A DNA stretch of 64,000 nucleotides from DATAJX01 sp964601735 (GTDB lineage Bacteria > Pseudomonadota > Alphaproteobacteria > UBA2136 > UBA6156): NCBI GenBank assembly GCA_964601735.1, contig CAZROO010000004.1:1-64000 (forward strand), read 5' to 3'. This document shows positions 32,745 through 40,363 of this stretch, piece by piece. Each line of letters begins with the position of its first letter. Position 1 is the stretch's first letter. The translations under genes were made by a program, and so were the position numbers. Under the pieces are notes generated by a model. That model was not told where the DNA came from. It ran no database searches and saw only the letters and a list, made by a program, of their open reading frames with translations.

Positions 32745-34649
32745 CTAGGATTCCAGAAGTTTCTGGCGCCACCAGACGATGAAGCAGGCGGCCAGCATGG
32801 TGTAGGCGCCGTCGACCTCGCCCTTGAGGGTGGCCTGGAACCAGCGTTTGGTGTTCTCGTTATCGAGCCAGTCGGCCTGGCGGCTGCGCAGGGTGTCGAT
32901 GACCAGCCCCCTGCCCTCGCCCAGCAGCCACTGGCGCACCGGGGCGCCAAAACCGGCCTTTTTGCGCCATAATACGCTGGCTGGCAGGCGATGTTTGACC
33001 GCCTGCTTGAACATCCATTTAAGGTGCAGGCCATTCAGCTTGGTGGTAGGCGGCACGTCGGCCATGAAATTGACCAGTCGGCGGTCGGTGAGCGGCACGC
33101 GCACCTCGACGCCGTGGGCCATGGCGGCCTTGTCGCCGTAATTGAGGTTGTGATCGGGCAGGAAACCCGCAAGCTCCATATGTAGCAGGCGGTTGACGGG
33201 GTCTTGGCCGAGGCTTTCGGTTTGGGCTTCGTCGAGTGCGTTGCCCCAGCCGCCTGCGAGCTGGCGGCGCCAGTCGACGTTGAGCAGTTGCCACGCCGCC
33301 GGGTGGCTGTTGGTGCGGAAGGCGTTGCGGAGGAATTTCTCTTCGTCGAGCGCGAGCAGGCCCGCCAGTTGCCCGGCGCGGCGGCCCATGCCGCCGAGTT
33401 TCATTTTTTGGAGCAGCGGCGCGGCGGTTTTGAGCAGATTGGCCGCCAGCGGCGCGTTTTTGCCCGCGTACTGGCGCAGCCGCGCGCTGAGGTGGCGTCG
33501 GTAGCCGGTGAAGATGTCGTCGCCGCCGGTGCCGGACATGAGCACCTTGATGCCGTCGGCCCTCGCCTGCTTGGCGATGTCTTCGACAAACAGCGGCGCG
33601 GGGTCGGCGGTGGGTTCGTCGAGCAGCGCGGCCAGGCCCGGCAGGCGGCCGAGCACGCCTTTGCTTTCCACCATCATCGGCTTGATGGGCACGCCCAGGC
33701 CTTCGGCCACCTTTTTGGCGTAGAAGAGGTCGTCGCTGAACCCTTCCTTTTTCATGCCGCCGTCATTAAAACCGATACAATAGGTTTGCGCGGGCTTGTG
33801 GCCGGTGGCCACCATGCTGGCCACCACCGCGCTGCTGTCGACCCCGCCGGAAAGGAAGGCGCCCAGCGGTACATCGGCGATGCACTGTTCGTTCACGACG
33901 CTATCGAGCAGGTGCAGCAGTTGCTCGGGCGTGCGATCGGGATGATAGAAAGGCACGCCGTTTTCGAGCGTGGGCAGCAGGTGGCTGTACCATTTTTTGA
34001 TGTCGATGCTGACGCCGCCATTGGTGTGGCGCAGCACCATGTAATGGCCGGGCCTGAGCTTTTTGATGCCCTTGAGCGGCGTGCGCTCGCCGGGGCTCCA
34101 CAGCAGCGTGAGATAATCGGCCAGCGCGGCGGGGTCGGGCGTGGTATCGACGCCCGGCACCTTGAGCAGCGCCTTCAGCTCGCTGGCGAAGGCCACGCCC
34201 TGCGGGGTTTGGGCGTAATAGAGCGGCTTGATGCCGGCGTGGTCGCGGGCAATGAATAGCTCGTTTTTTTGCGTATCGAAAATGGCGAAGGCGAACATGC
34301 CCTCCAGCCGGTAGAGCATGCCTGGGCCGAGCATGTCGTAGAGGGGCGCGAGCACGGCGGTGTCGGAATTCGGGTTATAGGAATAGCCGCGGGCGTTGAG
34401 GTCGGCGTGCAGGGTTTTATAATTGTAGATTTCGCCATTGAACACGACCTGGTAGCGCTCGCCTACCGCGCTCATCGGCTGCGCGGCGGCGGGGCTGAGG
34501 TCGATGATGCTGAGGCGCTGGTGAACCAGCGTGACGCCTGGTGCGCTCCAGACGCCGTTGCCGTCCGGCCCGCGATGGGCCTGCGCGGCAGCCATTGGCC
34601 CCGCCAGCGCCGGGTTGAAGTTACCGAATAAGCCTGCAATGCCGCACAT
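32745..34649 (-). CDS. asnB: Asparagine synthetase (glutamine-hydrolysing)
   Basis: A 634-residue class II amidotransferase. The N-terminal Ntn domain begins with the nucleophile C2 (MCGIAGLFG) and has RGPDGNGVW, VFNGEIYN and a cis loop. The C-terminal ATP-pyrophosphatase domain has the SGGVDSSAV P-loop and DRRLVNFMADVP. It makes Asn from Asp, Gln and ATP. Close paralogues in capsule and exopolysaccharide clusters amidate sugars or precursors instead, and the window contains such clusters, so a glycan-modifying role cannot be excluded. It is flanked by an unknown gene and the small secreted proteins. Confidence 0.93.
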   Translation of the reverse strand: MCGIAGLFGNFNPALAGPMAAAQAHRGPDGNGVWSAPGVTLVHQRLSIIDLSPAAAQPMSAVGERYQVVFNGEIYNYKTLHADLNARGYSYNPNSDTAVLAPLYDMLGPGMLYRLEGMFAFAIFDTQKNELFIARDHAGIKPLYYAQTPQGVAFASELKALLKVPGVDTTPDPAALADYLTLLWSPGERTPLKGIKKLRPGHYMVLRHTNGGVSIDIKKWYSHLLPTLENGVPFYHPDRTPEQLLHLLDSVVNEQCIADVPLGAFLSGGVDSSAVVASMVATGHKPAQTYCIGFNDGGMKKEGFSDDLFYAKKVAEGLGVPIKPMMVESKGVLGRLPGLAALLDEPTADPAPLFVEDIAKQARADGIKVLMSGTGGDDIFTGYRRHLSARLRQYAGKNAPLAANLLKTAAPLLQKMKLGGMGRRAGQLAGLLALDEEKFLRNAFRTNSHPAAWQLLNVDWRRQLAGGWGNALDEAQTESLGQDPVNRLLHMELAGFLPDHNLNYGDKAAMAHGVEVRVPLTDRRLVNFMADVPPTTKLNGLHLKWMFKQAVKHRLPASVLWRKKAGFGAPVRQWLLGEGRGLVIDTLRSRQADWLDNENTKRWFQATLKGEVDGAYTMLAACFIVWWRQKLLES

Positions 34650-34849
34650 AGGTAACGATTAGTACGCAGGACGGCGCCAATAGTAAAGTCAAACAGTGGT
34701 AAAGAGGTTGTAAACGCCACGTAAGCTTAGTTGCGTTTAACTTACCTGATGGCCTTTTGATATTGCTCCCTGCGGCAGGCAGTCTACCATGAGGCTGTGG
34801 GAGGGCGCCGGTGTCTGAAGGCTCTCGCCCCGACAGAGGAGGAAAAGAC

Positions 34850-35188
34850 ATGAAAACGAAAAAAACTCTGCTTGGCATCGCCGCCGTGGCCGGACTGGCT
34901 GCTGCGGGGATGGCCCTGCCGACTGCCGCCAGTGCGCAGGAGTGGCACGGTGGACGGGACTGGCATGATGGCGGTCACCGCTGGCATGACGGGGGTGGTT
35001 ATCGCCACGGCCCGCGCGGTTACTGGCATCATGGCCGTTACGGTTACTGGCGCGACGGCATGTGGGTAAACCTGGGTTATCCGGGCTATTATGGGGCTCC
35101 GGTGGCCTACTACCAGCCGCAACCGGTGGCCTATTACCCGGCGCCGTATTATGGCCCGGCGTTGGGGCTGTCATTCCATATTCATTAG
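34850..35188 (+). CDS. Secreted His/Gly/Tyr/Trp-rich protein
   Basis: A 112-residue protein with a strong ribosome-binding site (GAGGAGG) and a Sec signal peptide ending ASAQ. The mature part has an N-terminal HGGRDWHDGGHRWHDGGGYRHG segment, rich in His, Gly and Trp, then a Tyr/Pro-rich end (YYQPQPVAYYPAPYYG). No cysteine is present. Such regions bind metals or surfaces in other proteins, but that is not shown here. It ends before a clear terminator. It is the first of four small secreted proteins. Confidence 0.8.
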   Translation: MKTKKTLLGIAAVAGLAAAGMALPTAASAQEWHGGRDWHDGGHRWHDGGGYRHGPRGYWHHGRYGYWRDGMWVNLGYPGYYGAPVAYYQPQPVAYYPAPYYGPALGLSFHIH

Positions 35189-35200
35189 GAACGTATAGAC

Positions 35201-35235
35201 CGGTGCCTGAGCTTGTGCCCGGGCGCCGTTTTTTT
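35201..35235 (+). terminator. Intrinsic terminator
   Basis: Stem CGGTGCC / GGCGCCG with a 14-base loop, then a run of seven T. Confidence 0.75.
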
Positions 35236-35292
35236 GACGCTGGATTTTTATACCGGAACGGATAACCTGTTTTAACCAAAGGAGAAGCAAAA

Positions 35293-35697
35293 ATGAAAAC
35301 ACCCCTGATAGCTCTTACCGCCTTGCTGGCTGCCACCGCCGGTACGGCCCTGGCCCAGACCCGCTGGCAAGGCCACGACTGGGACCCGCCCGCGAGCCAG
35401 CAATGGCATCACGATAACGGTCGTCATTCCGGCTGGGAGCGCCGTGAGGAACGCCGCCGCATGGTGTACGCGCCGCGCCGTGGGGCGACTGTGCGCGAGT
35501 ACGTATATTACCCCAATGCGCGTGCCTACTACGCGCCGTGGAATAAACGCTGGTACTACCGTCGTGGCAGCCGCTGGGTGGTGGCCGAACGCGCGCCGGT
35601 GAGCATCAACCTGGGTAACGGGCTTAGCATCAGCCTGGGTGCCGACAGCCCGGTGGTATACGACAGCTACGTGGTGAAGCACTACCGCGAGTACTAA
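35293..35697 (+). CDS. Secreted protein with YYP-type repeat domain
   Basis: A 134-residue protein with a clear ribosome-binding site (AAAGGAG) and a signal peptide cut after ALA. The mature part has a Trp/His/Arg-rich start and a C-terminal module REYVYYPNARAYYAPWNKRW ... GLSISLG. This matches a small domain of the form YYP-x4-Y ... Y-Y ... G-x-W ... LP/AP ... L-x-L that is common in small secreted or lipoproteins of Proteobacteria. The same module appears at the end of the protein at 36229-36813. Function is unknown. A terminator follows. Confidence 0.8.
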   Translation: MKTPLIALTALLAATAGTALAQTRWQGHDWDPPASQQWHHDNGRHSGWERREERRRMVYAPRRGATVREYVYYPNARAYYAPWNKRWYYRRGSRWVVAERAPVSINLGNGLSISLGADSPVVYDSYVVKHYREY

Positions 35698-35711
35698 ACC
35701 ACCGCGTTTTC

Positions 35712-35737
35712 ACGGCCCCCAAGCGGGGCCGTTTTTT
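35712..35737 (+). terminator. Intrinsic terminator
   Basis: Stem CGGCCCC / GGGGCCG and TTTTTT, just after the preceding gene. Confidence 0.85.
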
Positions 35738-35869
35738 ATACGTAAATATCTGGAGTAAAAACATAAAAATGGCCTGCCGACCGTGTTGGCGCAGGCTGCC
35801 AGCAACCCTGTTGGAGACTAGACTGCGCCACCAATAAATAACCACTAATAAATAAGGGAGGATTATGTG

Positions 35870-36232
35870 ATGAAGAAGGACTTCCAGAAAACCACCGCCC
35901 TGTTCATGGCTACCGTGGGGTTGATGGCGAGCATTGCCGCGGCCCAGAGTTCGGGCGGCGGCTTTTCCGGCGACATGAACACCGGCACAGGCACCGATGC
36001 CGGCGGCAACCCGGCGGGTGAATCGGCCGGTGGCAGCCTGAATGGCAACGCCCGCGTGAACACCGGCTACAACACCAGCAACGGCCGTAGCAGCACAGGC
36101 CCAGGTGGCGCGGGTGTCCGTGCCAACACCGCCAACAACCGGCATGTGAGCGAGAGCTGGATGAAGCATCGCTCCCATATGGGAACGACGAGCATCACCA
36201 GCGCCAGTACAGGTAAGGGAGAAACAAAATGA
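35870..36232 (+). CDS. Small secreted Gly/Asn/Ser-rich protein
   Basis: A 120-residue protein with GGGAGG about eight bases before the ATG and a signal peptide ending AAAQ. The mature part is low complexity, rich in Gly, Asn, Ser and Thr (GGSLNGNARVNTGYNTSNG), with almost no hydrophobic core, so it is probably disordered. Its TGA overlaps the ATG of the next gene, so the two are translated together. I do not recognise it. Confidence 0.75.
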   Translation: MKKDFQKTTALFMATVGLMASIAAAQSSGGGFSGDMNTGTGTDAGGNPAGESAGGSLNGNARVNTGYNTSNGRSSTGPGGAGVRANTANNRHVSESWMKHRSHMGTTSITSASTGKGETK

Positions 36233-36813
36233 AAAGCACCTTTACGCTGGTGGCCCTGGTGATGGCCGGTGAAGCGATGCCGGTGGTTGGTTGGACGCAG
36301 GTGTTGACCACCGGCGGCACGGCGGGCAGCAGCATTAACGACGGCGCCAACATCGGCGCAGGCAACCATACCGGGGCGAGCGTCAATTTCAGTAACCCCG
36401 AGGCTGATCAGATTCGCACCCGGCTGGGCGGCAGCGGCCAAGCTGTGGCCAAACAAAACACGATAGGGCAGCTAAGACAGGCCGGAACCGTCAGCACCAA
36501 TAACGTGACCACCACGCCCGCGATGACGGGCGCGACGGGGAGCGTTCATGGCAACACCGCCGGGGCGGTGCGGGCCACCCGGGAAGTTCGGGGGGCGGCG
36601 ACAGTGGCGGATATTCTGCCGCGCGGCAGCGCCAGCTATACTTATTACCCCGAGGCGCAGGTCTATTTTTCGTCCACTACCAAGAAGACCTATTACTACA
36701 GCCGCAAGGGTCGCTGGTATTCCAGCACCAGCCTGCCCACGGGGGTAAAGCTCACCAACGGCCGCAGCGTACAGCTTAACGGCAATGGGGCGGCGAGCGT
36801 GATGACGCCGTAA
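36229..36813 (+). CDS. Secreted protein with YYP-type repeat domain, coupled pair
   Basis: A 194-residue protein with a signal peptide-like N-terminus. The middle is Gly/Thr/Ala-rich, and the C-terminal module ASYTYYPEAQVYFSSTTKK ... RKGRWYSSTSLPTG ... RSVQLNG matches the end of the protein at 35293. It overlaps the preceding Gly/Asn-rich gene by four bases and may act with it at the cell surface. Function is unknown. Confidence 0.75.
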   Translation: MKSTFTLVALVMAGEAMPVVGWTQVLTTGGTAGSSINDGANIGAGNHTGASVNFSNPEADQIRTRLGGSGQAVAKQNTIGQLRQAGTVSTNNVTTTPAMTGATGSVHGNTAGAVRATREVRGAATVADILPRGSASYTYYPEAQVYFSSTTKKTYYYSRKGRWYSSTSLPTGVKLTNGRSVQLNGNGAASVMTP

Positions 36814-36879
36814 GAGTGTGCGCCTTGTGTACGGTTAGCGCTTGACGGCCAGAAACTCTGCCCGTAAAACCCCTGCGCT

Positions 36880-36954
36880 TCCGGCGTAGCTCAGCGGTAG
36901 AGCAACGGACTGTTAATCCGTGGGTCGTTGGTTCGATCCCAACCGCCGGAGCCA
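36880..36954 (+). tRNA. tRNA-Asn (anticodon GTT)
   Basis: A 75-nt cloverleaf with acceptor TCCGGCG / CGCCGGA, discriminator G, encoded CCA and anticodon loop CTGTTAA. It is a queuosine tRNA, matching the queA-tgt genes. An interrupted copy lies inverted at 37035-37127. Confidence 0.97.
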
Positions 36955-36960
36955 GATTTA

Positions 36961-36986
36961 AAGCCCATCCAAGGATGGGCTTTTTT
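36961..36986 (+). terminator. Intrinsic terminator of tRNA-Asn
   Basis: Stem AAGCCCATCC / GGATGGGCTT with a two-base loop, then T6, six bases after the tRNA. Confidence 0.85.
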
Positions 36987-37034
36987 ATACTTTTTGATAA
37001 ATTTTTAAATGAGGCAGGCAAAGAGAATACAGAA

Positions 37035-37127
37035 GGTTGGGATTGAACCAACGACCCACGGGTTGCGCCGAAGGCGCACTGTTTATGGAGAGGGCAGTCC
37101 GTTGCTCTACCGCTGAGCTACGCCGGA
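37035..37127 (-). pseudogene. Interrupted tRNA-Asn copy
   Basis: On the minus strand this repeats tRNA-Asn from its first base through the T arm, but the five anticodon-loop bases TTAAT are replaced by 33 bases (37062-37094) that contain the hairpin GCGCC-GAA-GGCGC. The 3' acceptor strand is absent. The upstream flank of the true gene (from CTGCCCGTAAAACCCC) is also duplicated, to 37149. The true gene and this copy form an inverted repeat about 80 bases apart. It cannot fold as a normal tRNA. Confidence 0.85.
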
Positions 37128-37236
37128 AGCGGTGGGGTTTTACGGGCAGGCGCGGGCGCCGTTAAGCAGAATACAATATGGCGCCCAGCATGGCGGCAGA
37201 CTTGACGTTTTGCACCGCTTGGCCGAGGCTGAAGCC

Positions 37237-37881
37237 ATGCAAGAACAAGCCCGGCACAACATGGTGGATGGCCAACTCCGGCCTAATCAGGTCAACAACC
37301 ATGCCCTGCTGGGCCGCCTGAGCAGTGTGGCGCGGGAGGATTTTGTTCCCGTGAGTTACCGCCAGACTGCTTATGCCGATACGGTGACGCCGCTTTCGGC
37401 CACCCGCAGCCTGCCCGCGCCTATGACCCTGGCGCGGTTGCTTCAGGCGCTGGAACTGAAGGAAAACGACAACGTGCTGATTGTGGCGGGCAACAGCGGG
37501 TACAGTGCCGCGCTGGTGGCGCCGCTGGTGGCCGGTGTGACCCTGATTGAAGATGATCAGGCCTTGCTTAGCCAGGCGGGCAGGCATCTTTCTGGCTTTG
37601 CCAACGTGAGCGTGCATAACGCCGCGCCAACCGCCGGTTACCCGCAAACGGCGCCGTACAGCGTGATTCTGCTGGATGCCGCCGCTGCGCACCTTCCGCA
37701 AACGCTAACCTCGCAACTGGCCGAGGGGGGCCGCCTTGGCGCCGTGACGCTGGGCGGCAACGGATTGTGGGTGGCCAGTATTGTCACCAAGCATGGCGGA
37801 ACGCTGTTTACTGAAGAACTGTTCGAGGCCAAACCGGCGTTGCACCCGGCGTTGATGGCCGAGCAGGGCTTTGTATTTTAA
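37237..37881 (+). CDS. Protein-L-isoaspartate O-methyltransferase-like protein
   Basis: A 214-residue protein of the short alphaproteobacterial Pcm-like family, with the typical start ARHNMVDGQLRPNQVNN and a FVPVSYRQTAYAD block. SAM motif I is divergent (LIVAGNSGYSAALVAPL instead of the usual GxGxGY). Pcm methylates isoaspartyl residues in damaged proteins; this subfamily may differ. The ATG at 37237 has GAGG upstream; the longer frame runs into the tRNA-Asn copy. The final codons are repeated 73 bases downstream in a duplicated segment. Confidence 0.82.
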   Translation: MQEQARHNMVDGQLRPNQVNNHALLGRLSSVAREDFVPVSYRQTAYADTVTPLSATRSLPAPMTLARLLQALELKENDNVLIVAGNSGYSAALVAPLVAGVTLIEDDQALLSQAGRHLSGFANVSVHNAAPTAGYPQTAPYSVILLDAAAAHLPQTLTSQLAEGGRLGAVTLGGNGLWVASIVTKHGGTLFTEELFEAKPALHPALMAEQGFVF

Positions 37882-37964
37882 TATAAACCTGCCCGGCCAT
37901 CCCCTTATGTTGTGCGCCGTTGGCACAACGGCCGAGCAGGATTTTGTATTTTAATATAAACCTG
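37857..37964 (+). repeat. 35-bp direct repeat around a small palindromic insert
   Basis: 37857-37891 and 37930-37964 agree at 33 of 35 bases. Between them lies a 38-base insert with the hairpin GTTGTGC / GCACAAC. The repeat carries the last codons and stop of the Pcm-like gene (…EQGFVF in copy 1, EQDFVF in copy 2), so the insert split or copied the gene end. Confidence 0.75.
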
Positions 37965-37980
37965 TGTTTTAGGAAATTTT

Positions 37981-38055
37981 TGGAGGCCGGAACGGGATTT
38001 GAACCCGTGCATCGCGGTTTTGCAGACCGCTGCGTTACCACTTCGCCACCCGGCC
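37981..38055 (-). tRNA. tRNA-Cys (anticodon GCA)
   Basis: A cloverleaf with acceptor GGCCGGG, encoded CCA and anticodon loop CTGCAAA. T arm GGGTTCAAATCCC. Confidence 0.96.
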
Positions 38056-38075
38056 CCTAGCCAGAACGGCGCTTA

Positions 38076-39953
38076 TCAATAGGCGGAGCCTGCCCCTGCC
38101 GTCAACCTCAATTCCTGCTCCACCAGATCGGCATCGCGGCGGAACAGTTCATTATGCAGGTTTTGAATTTGCGACAGGCGGGCCTTGAGCAGGTTCGGTT
38201 CCGCCGGGCCGGTAATGAGGCTGTTATATAAATAGGTAGCGGCCTTTTCGCGGTCCGGTTCCAGTAAGGTAAGGCGCTGCCAGCTGTAGGGATCGGCAGG
38301 TTGAATTTGTACGGCGGCGAACAGATTTTGCCTGGCGGCGGCCAACAAAACGGGGTTGCCGTGGGCCAGCAGCATATCCAGCAGGCCTATCTCGCGGCGC
38401 CATTCGGCGTAATTCCACCAGCACAGGGCTTGGTTGAAATCGTTTTGCGCCTGCCGGAGGTTGGTTTGCGGCACCGGTTCCCCCGCCCTGGCCTGCGCCA
38501 GTACATGCTCGCCGCGCCAGACGTAGAGGGAGGGTATCGTTATCATCAGGGCCATGACCGTAAGCACGATGCCTGAGATGACAGATACTTGATTGGTGAC
38601 GGGTGATTCGCGCTGGTTGCGCGGCAGGCTTTGCACCGCGCACAGGCCCAGCAGCACCGAGAGGAAAAAGGCGACCGCTGGAATGTTGGGGCTGAAATCG
38701 ACCCATGCGTGTGTGCTTGCGAGTAGCAATGCGCTTAAGCCTACCGCTGGATAAACCACGCCGTTACGCCGCACTTTCAATCCACGGATAAAGATGCCCG
38801 CCAGCCCCACGCCAAGTGCCACCAGCAGCATGGTGGCGGGCCAGCCCATCTCCACCGCAAACTCCAGCCAACTGTTGTGGGCGTGGTCGACGCGGGCGTT
38901 TTCCGCCAACGGCAATTGCGGCGTGCGGTACAGGCGGAAGGCGGGCTCGAAACTGCCGAGGCCGGAGCCGGTCAGCGGCAGGGCTTGGGTTATTTTCCAG
39001 GTTATGGCGTAAATCGCCTGCCGCTCTCTTACCCCGGCATCGCCCTGCCCCAGGCGCTCAAGTGTTTCCTGCCCCGCGGTGTTCATGACCACGACACCGA
39101 AGCCCAGTAGCAACGGCAAGGCGGCGAGCAGAAATATCCGTGCGCCGCGCGCGGCAAAAACCAGCGCCAGATAAAAAGCCGTGAGGCCCAACCCGCACGC
39201 CAGCAGGCCGCCGCGCGAATGGCTGAGCAGCAGTGTGACGAAAATGATGAACGCGAACCCGAACCACCAGCGTCCGGGCCTGAGCACCAGCACCTGAAGT
39301 GCCTTGACGCGTTGCCAGCCCAGGGCGCGTTTGCCGCCGGGGATTTCGCCGATGCGCAAAAGGCCTGCGCCCAGGCAGGCCAGCGTGCCCAGCCCGGCGA
39401 AGGTAGCGTAGCTGTTACGGTTGATGAAGGTGGCGGTGAGATCGTTCAGGTAGAATTTTTTAGCCTGCCAGAATACCGCTTGCGTGCCGGTGAGATGCAT
39501 CAACAAGCCGTTGAGTGCGATAAACAGTGCGGCGAGCGCTAGGCCTTTGAAGAGTTGACGGGCGGCGGTGCTGCTGCCGCCGGTTTTCCACGCCAGCAAA
39601 AACCCGGTGGCGTAGAGCCCGCCGTTGAGTAACGCGAGCAGCCCGTTTTGGGGTGTGAGGCTAATGGTGTGTGTGGTGCTTTGCAGCGGGTGCATCAGCC
39701 TGGCGAGTTGCGGCGGCAGGGGCAGAATTTGCACTGTGCCCCACAGCATCAATAGTACCCACCCCGCCAACAGCCAGCGCGGCAAATGCGGCCCGTGGGG
39801 GTTGGAGAGCATCAGCAGCGCACCGCAAACCGACGCCATTGCGCCGCTGAACAGCGGATTATTGGCACCGAAAAACGCTGCCCCCGCCAGAGTCACGAGC
39901 GGCAGAACTACAACCGACACGCTTCGCTTAACAGGCTGAAAAATAAACGCCAT
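38076..39953 (-). CDS. O-antigen ligase/polymerase-family membrane protein
   Basis: A 625-residue polytopic protein with about 12 membrane helices and a C-terminal soluble region (about 500-625) that looks like helical repeats. The Wzy_C/WaaL core is visible: TATFINRNSYATFAGLG, LLLSHSRGGLLACGLGL and the periplasmic loop with GLGSFEPAFRLYRT and DHAHNSWLEFAVEMGWPA. These proteins join or polymerise lipid-linked glycans at the periplasmic side. It diverges from the export operon starting at 40009 with a 55-base gap, so both could share a control region. Confidence 0.88.
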   Translation of the reverse strand: MAFIFQPVKRSVSVVVLPLVTLAGAAFFGANNPLFSGAMASVCGALLMLSNPHGPHLPRWLLAGWVLLMLWGTVQILPLPPQLARLMHPLQSTTHTISLTPQNGLLALLNGGLYATGFLLAWKTGGSSTAARQLFKGLALAALFIALNGLLMHLTGTQAVFWQAKKFYLNDLTATFINRNSYATFAGLGTLACLGAGLLRIGEIPGGKRALGWQRVKALQVLVLRPGRWWFGFAFIIFVTLLLSHSRGGLLACGLGLTAFYLALVFAARGARIFLLAALPLLLGFGVVVMNTAGQETLERLGQGDAGVRERQAIYAITWKITQALPLTGSGLGSFEPAFRLYRTPQLPLAENARVDHAHNSWLEFAVEMGWPATMLLVALGVGLAGIFIRGLKVRRNGVVYPAVGLSALLLASTHAWVDFSPNIPAVAFFLSVLLGLCAVQSLPRNQRESPVTNQVSVISGIVLTVMALMITIPSLYVWRGEHVLAQARAGEPVPQTNLRQAQNDFNQALCWWNYAEWRREIGLLDMLLAHGNPVLLAAARQNLFAAVQIQPADPYSWQRLTLLEPDREKAATYLYNSLITGPAEPNLLKARLSQIQNLHNELFRRDADLVEQELRLTAGAGSAY

Positions 39954-40008
39954 TCTGTCCTTTACATTGTTTTATTGCCGCCATATACCACCTGTCGTTG
40001 TCTGACAA

Positions 40009-40359
40009 ATGGCAAAAATATGGGGACTCTTGATTCTTCTTGGCTTGAGCATGGGTGCTTTTGCCGCGCCTGTAGCAGACCCGCTGGCCCATATTGCTGC
40101 ACTCAAAGCCCAGAGCCACGTTCTGGCCCGGCAGGCGCTGGAGGATATTCTGCGTGAGCTGGCGCGGCATCCATCCCCGGAAAACGATAAGCTGGTGACG
40201 GAACTGCTTGAGCAAAACCCCGACCTGGTAGCCGAGATTGCCGATGCTATTGAACCCGCCGCAGGCCCCTCCCCGGCGCCGGAATTTGGAAGTGGTGAGG
40301 CTACTGCTTTTGATATTCCGCTTGAAAACCCCAACCAGATTAGCGCCAACCAGCCGTAG
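40009..40359 (+). CDS. Small secreted helical protein
   Basis: A 116-residue protein with a signal peptide ending AFA. The mature part is helical and charged (LARQALEDILRELARHP, NDKLVTELLEQNPDLVAEIADAIE) with a Pro-rich tail. It begins the exopolysaccharide export run, and its stop lies five bases before the beta-barrel gene. I do not recognise it; it may be a periplasmic partner. Confidence 0.7.
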   Translation: MAKIWGLLILLGLSMGAFAAPVADPLAHIAALKAQSHVLARQALEDILRELARHPSPENDKLVTELLEQNPDLVAEIADAIEPAAGPSPAPEFGSGEATAFDIPLENPNQISANQP

Positions 40360-40363
40360 CTTT

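Noticed and set aside
33204..34259. Plus-strand open frame of 351 codons opposite asnB
   Set aside because: asnB on the other strand has all family motifs. The antisense frame has no recognisable domain.
37035..37127. Phage attachment site in tRNA-Asn
   Set aside because: An attachment remnant would copy the 3' end of the tRNA. Here the 5' part and upstream flank are copied, the acceptor 3' strand is missing, and no integrase is near.
37035..37127. Group I intron in the tRNA copy
   Set aside because: The insert is only 33 bases, far shorter than any group I intron, and the acceptor stem is also broken.
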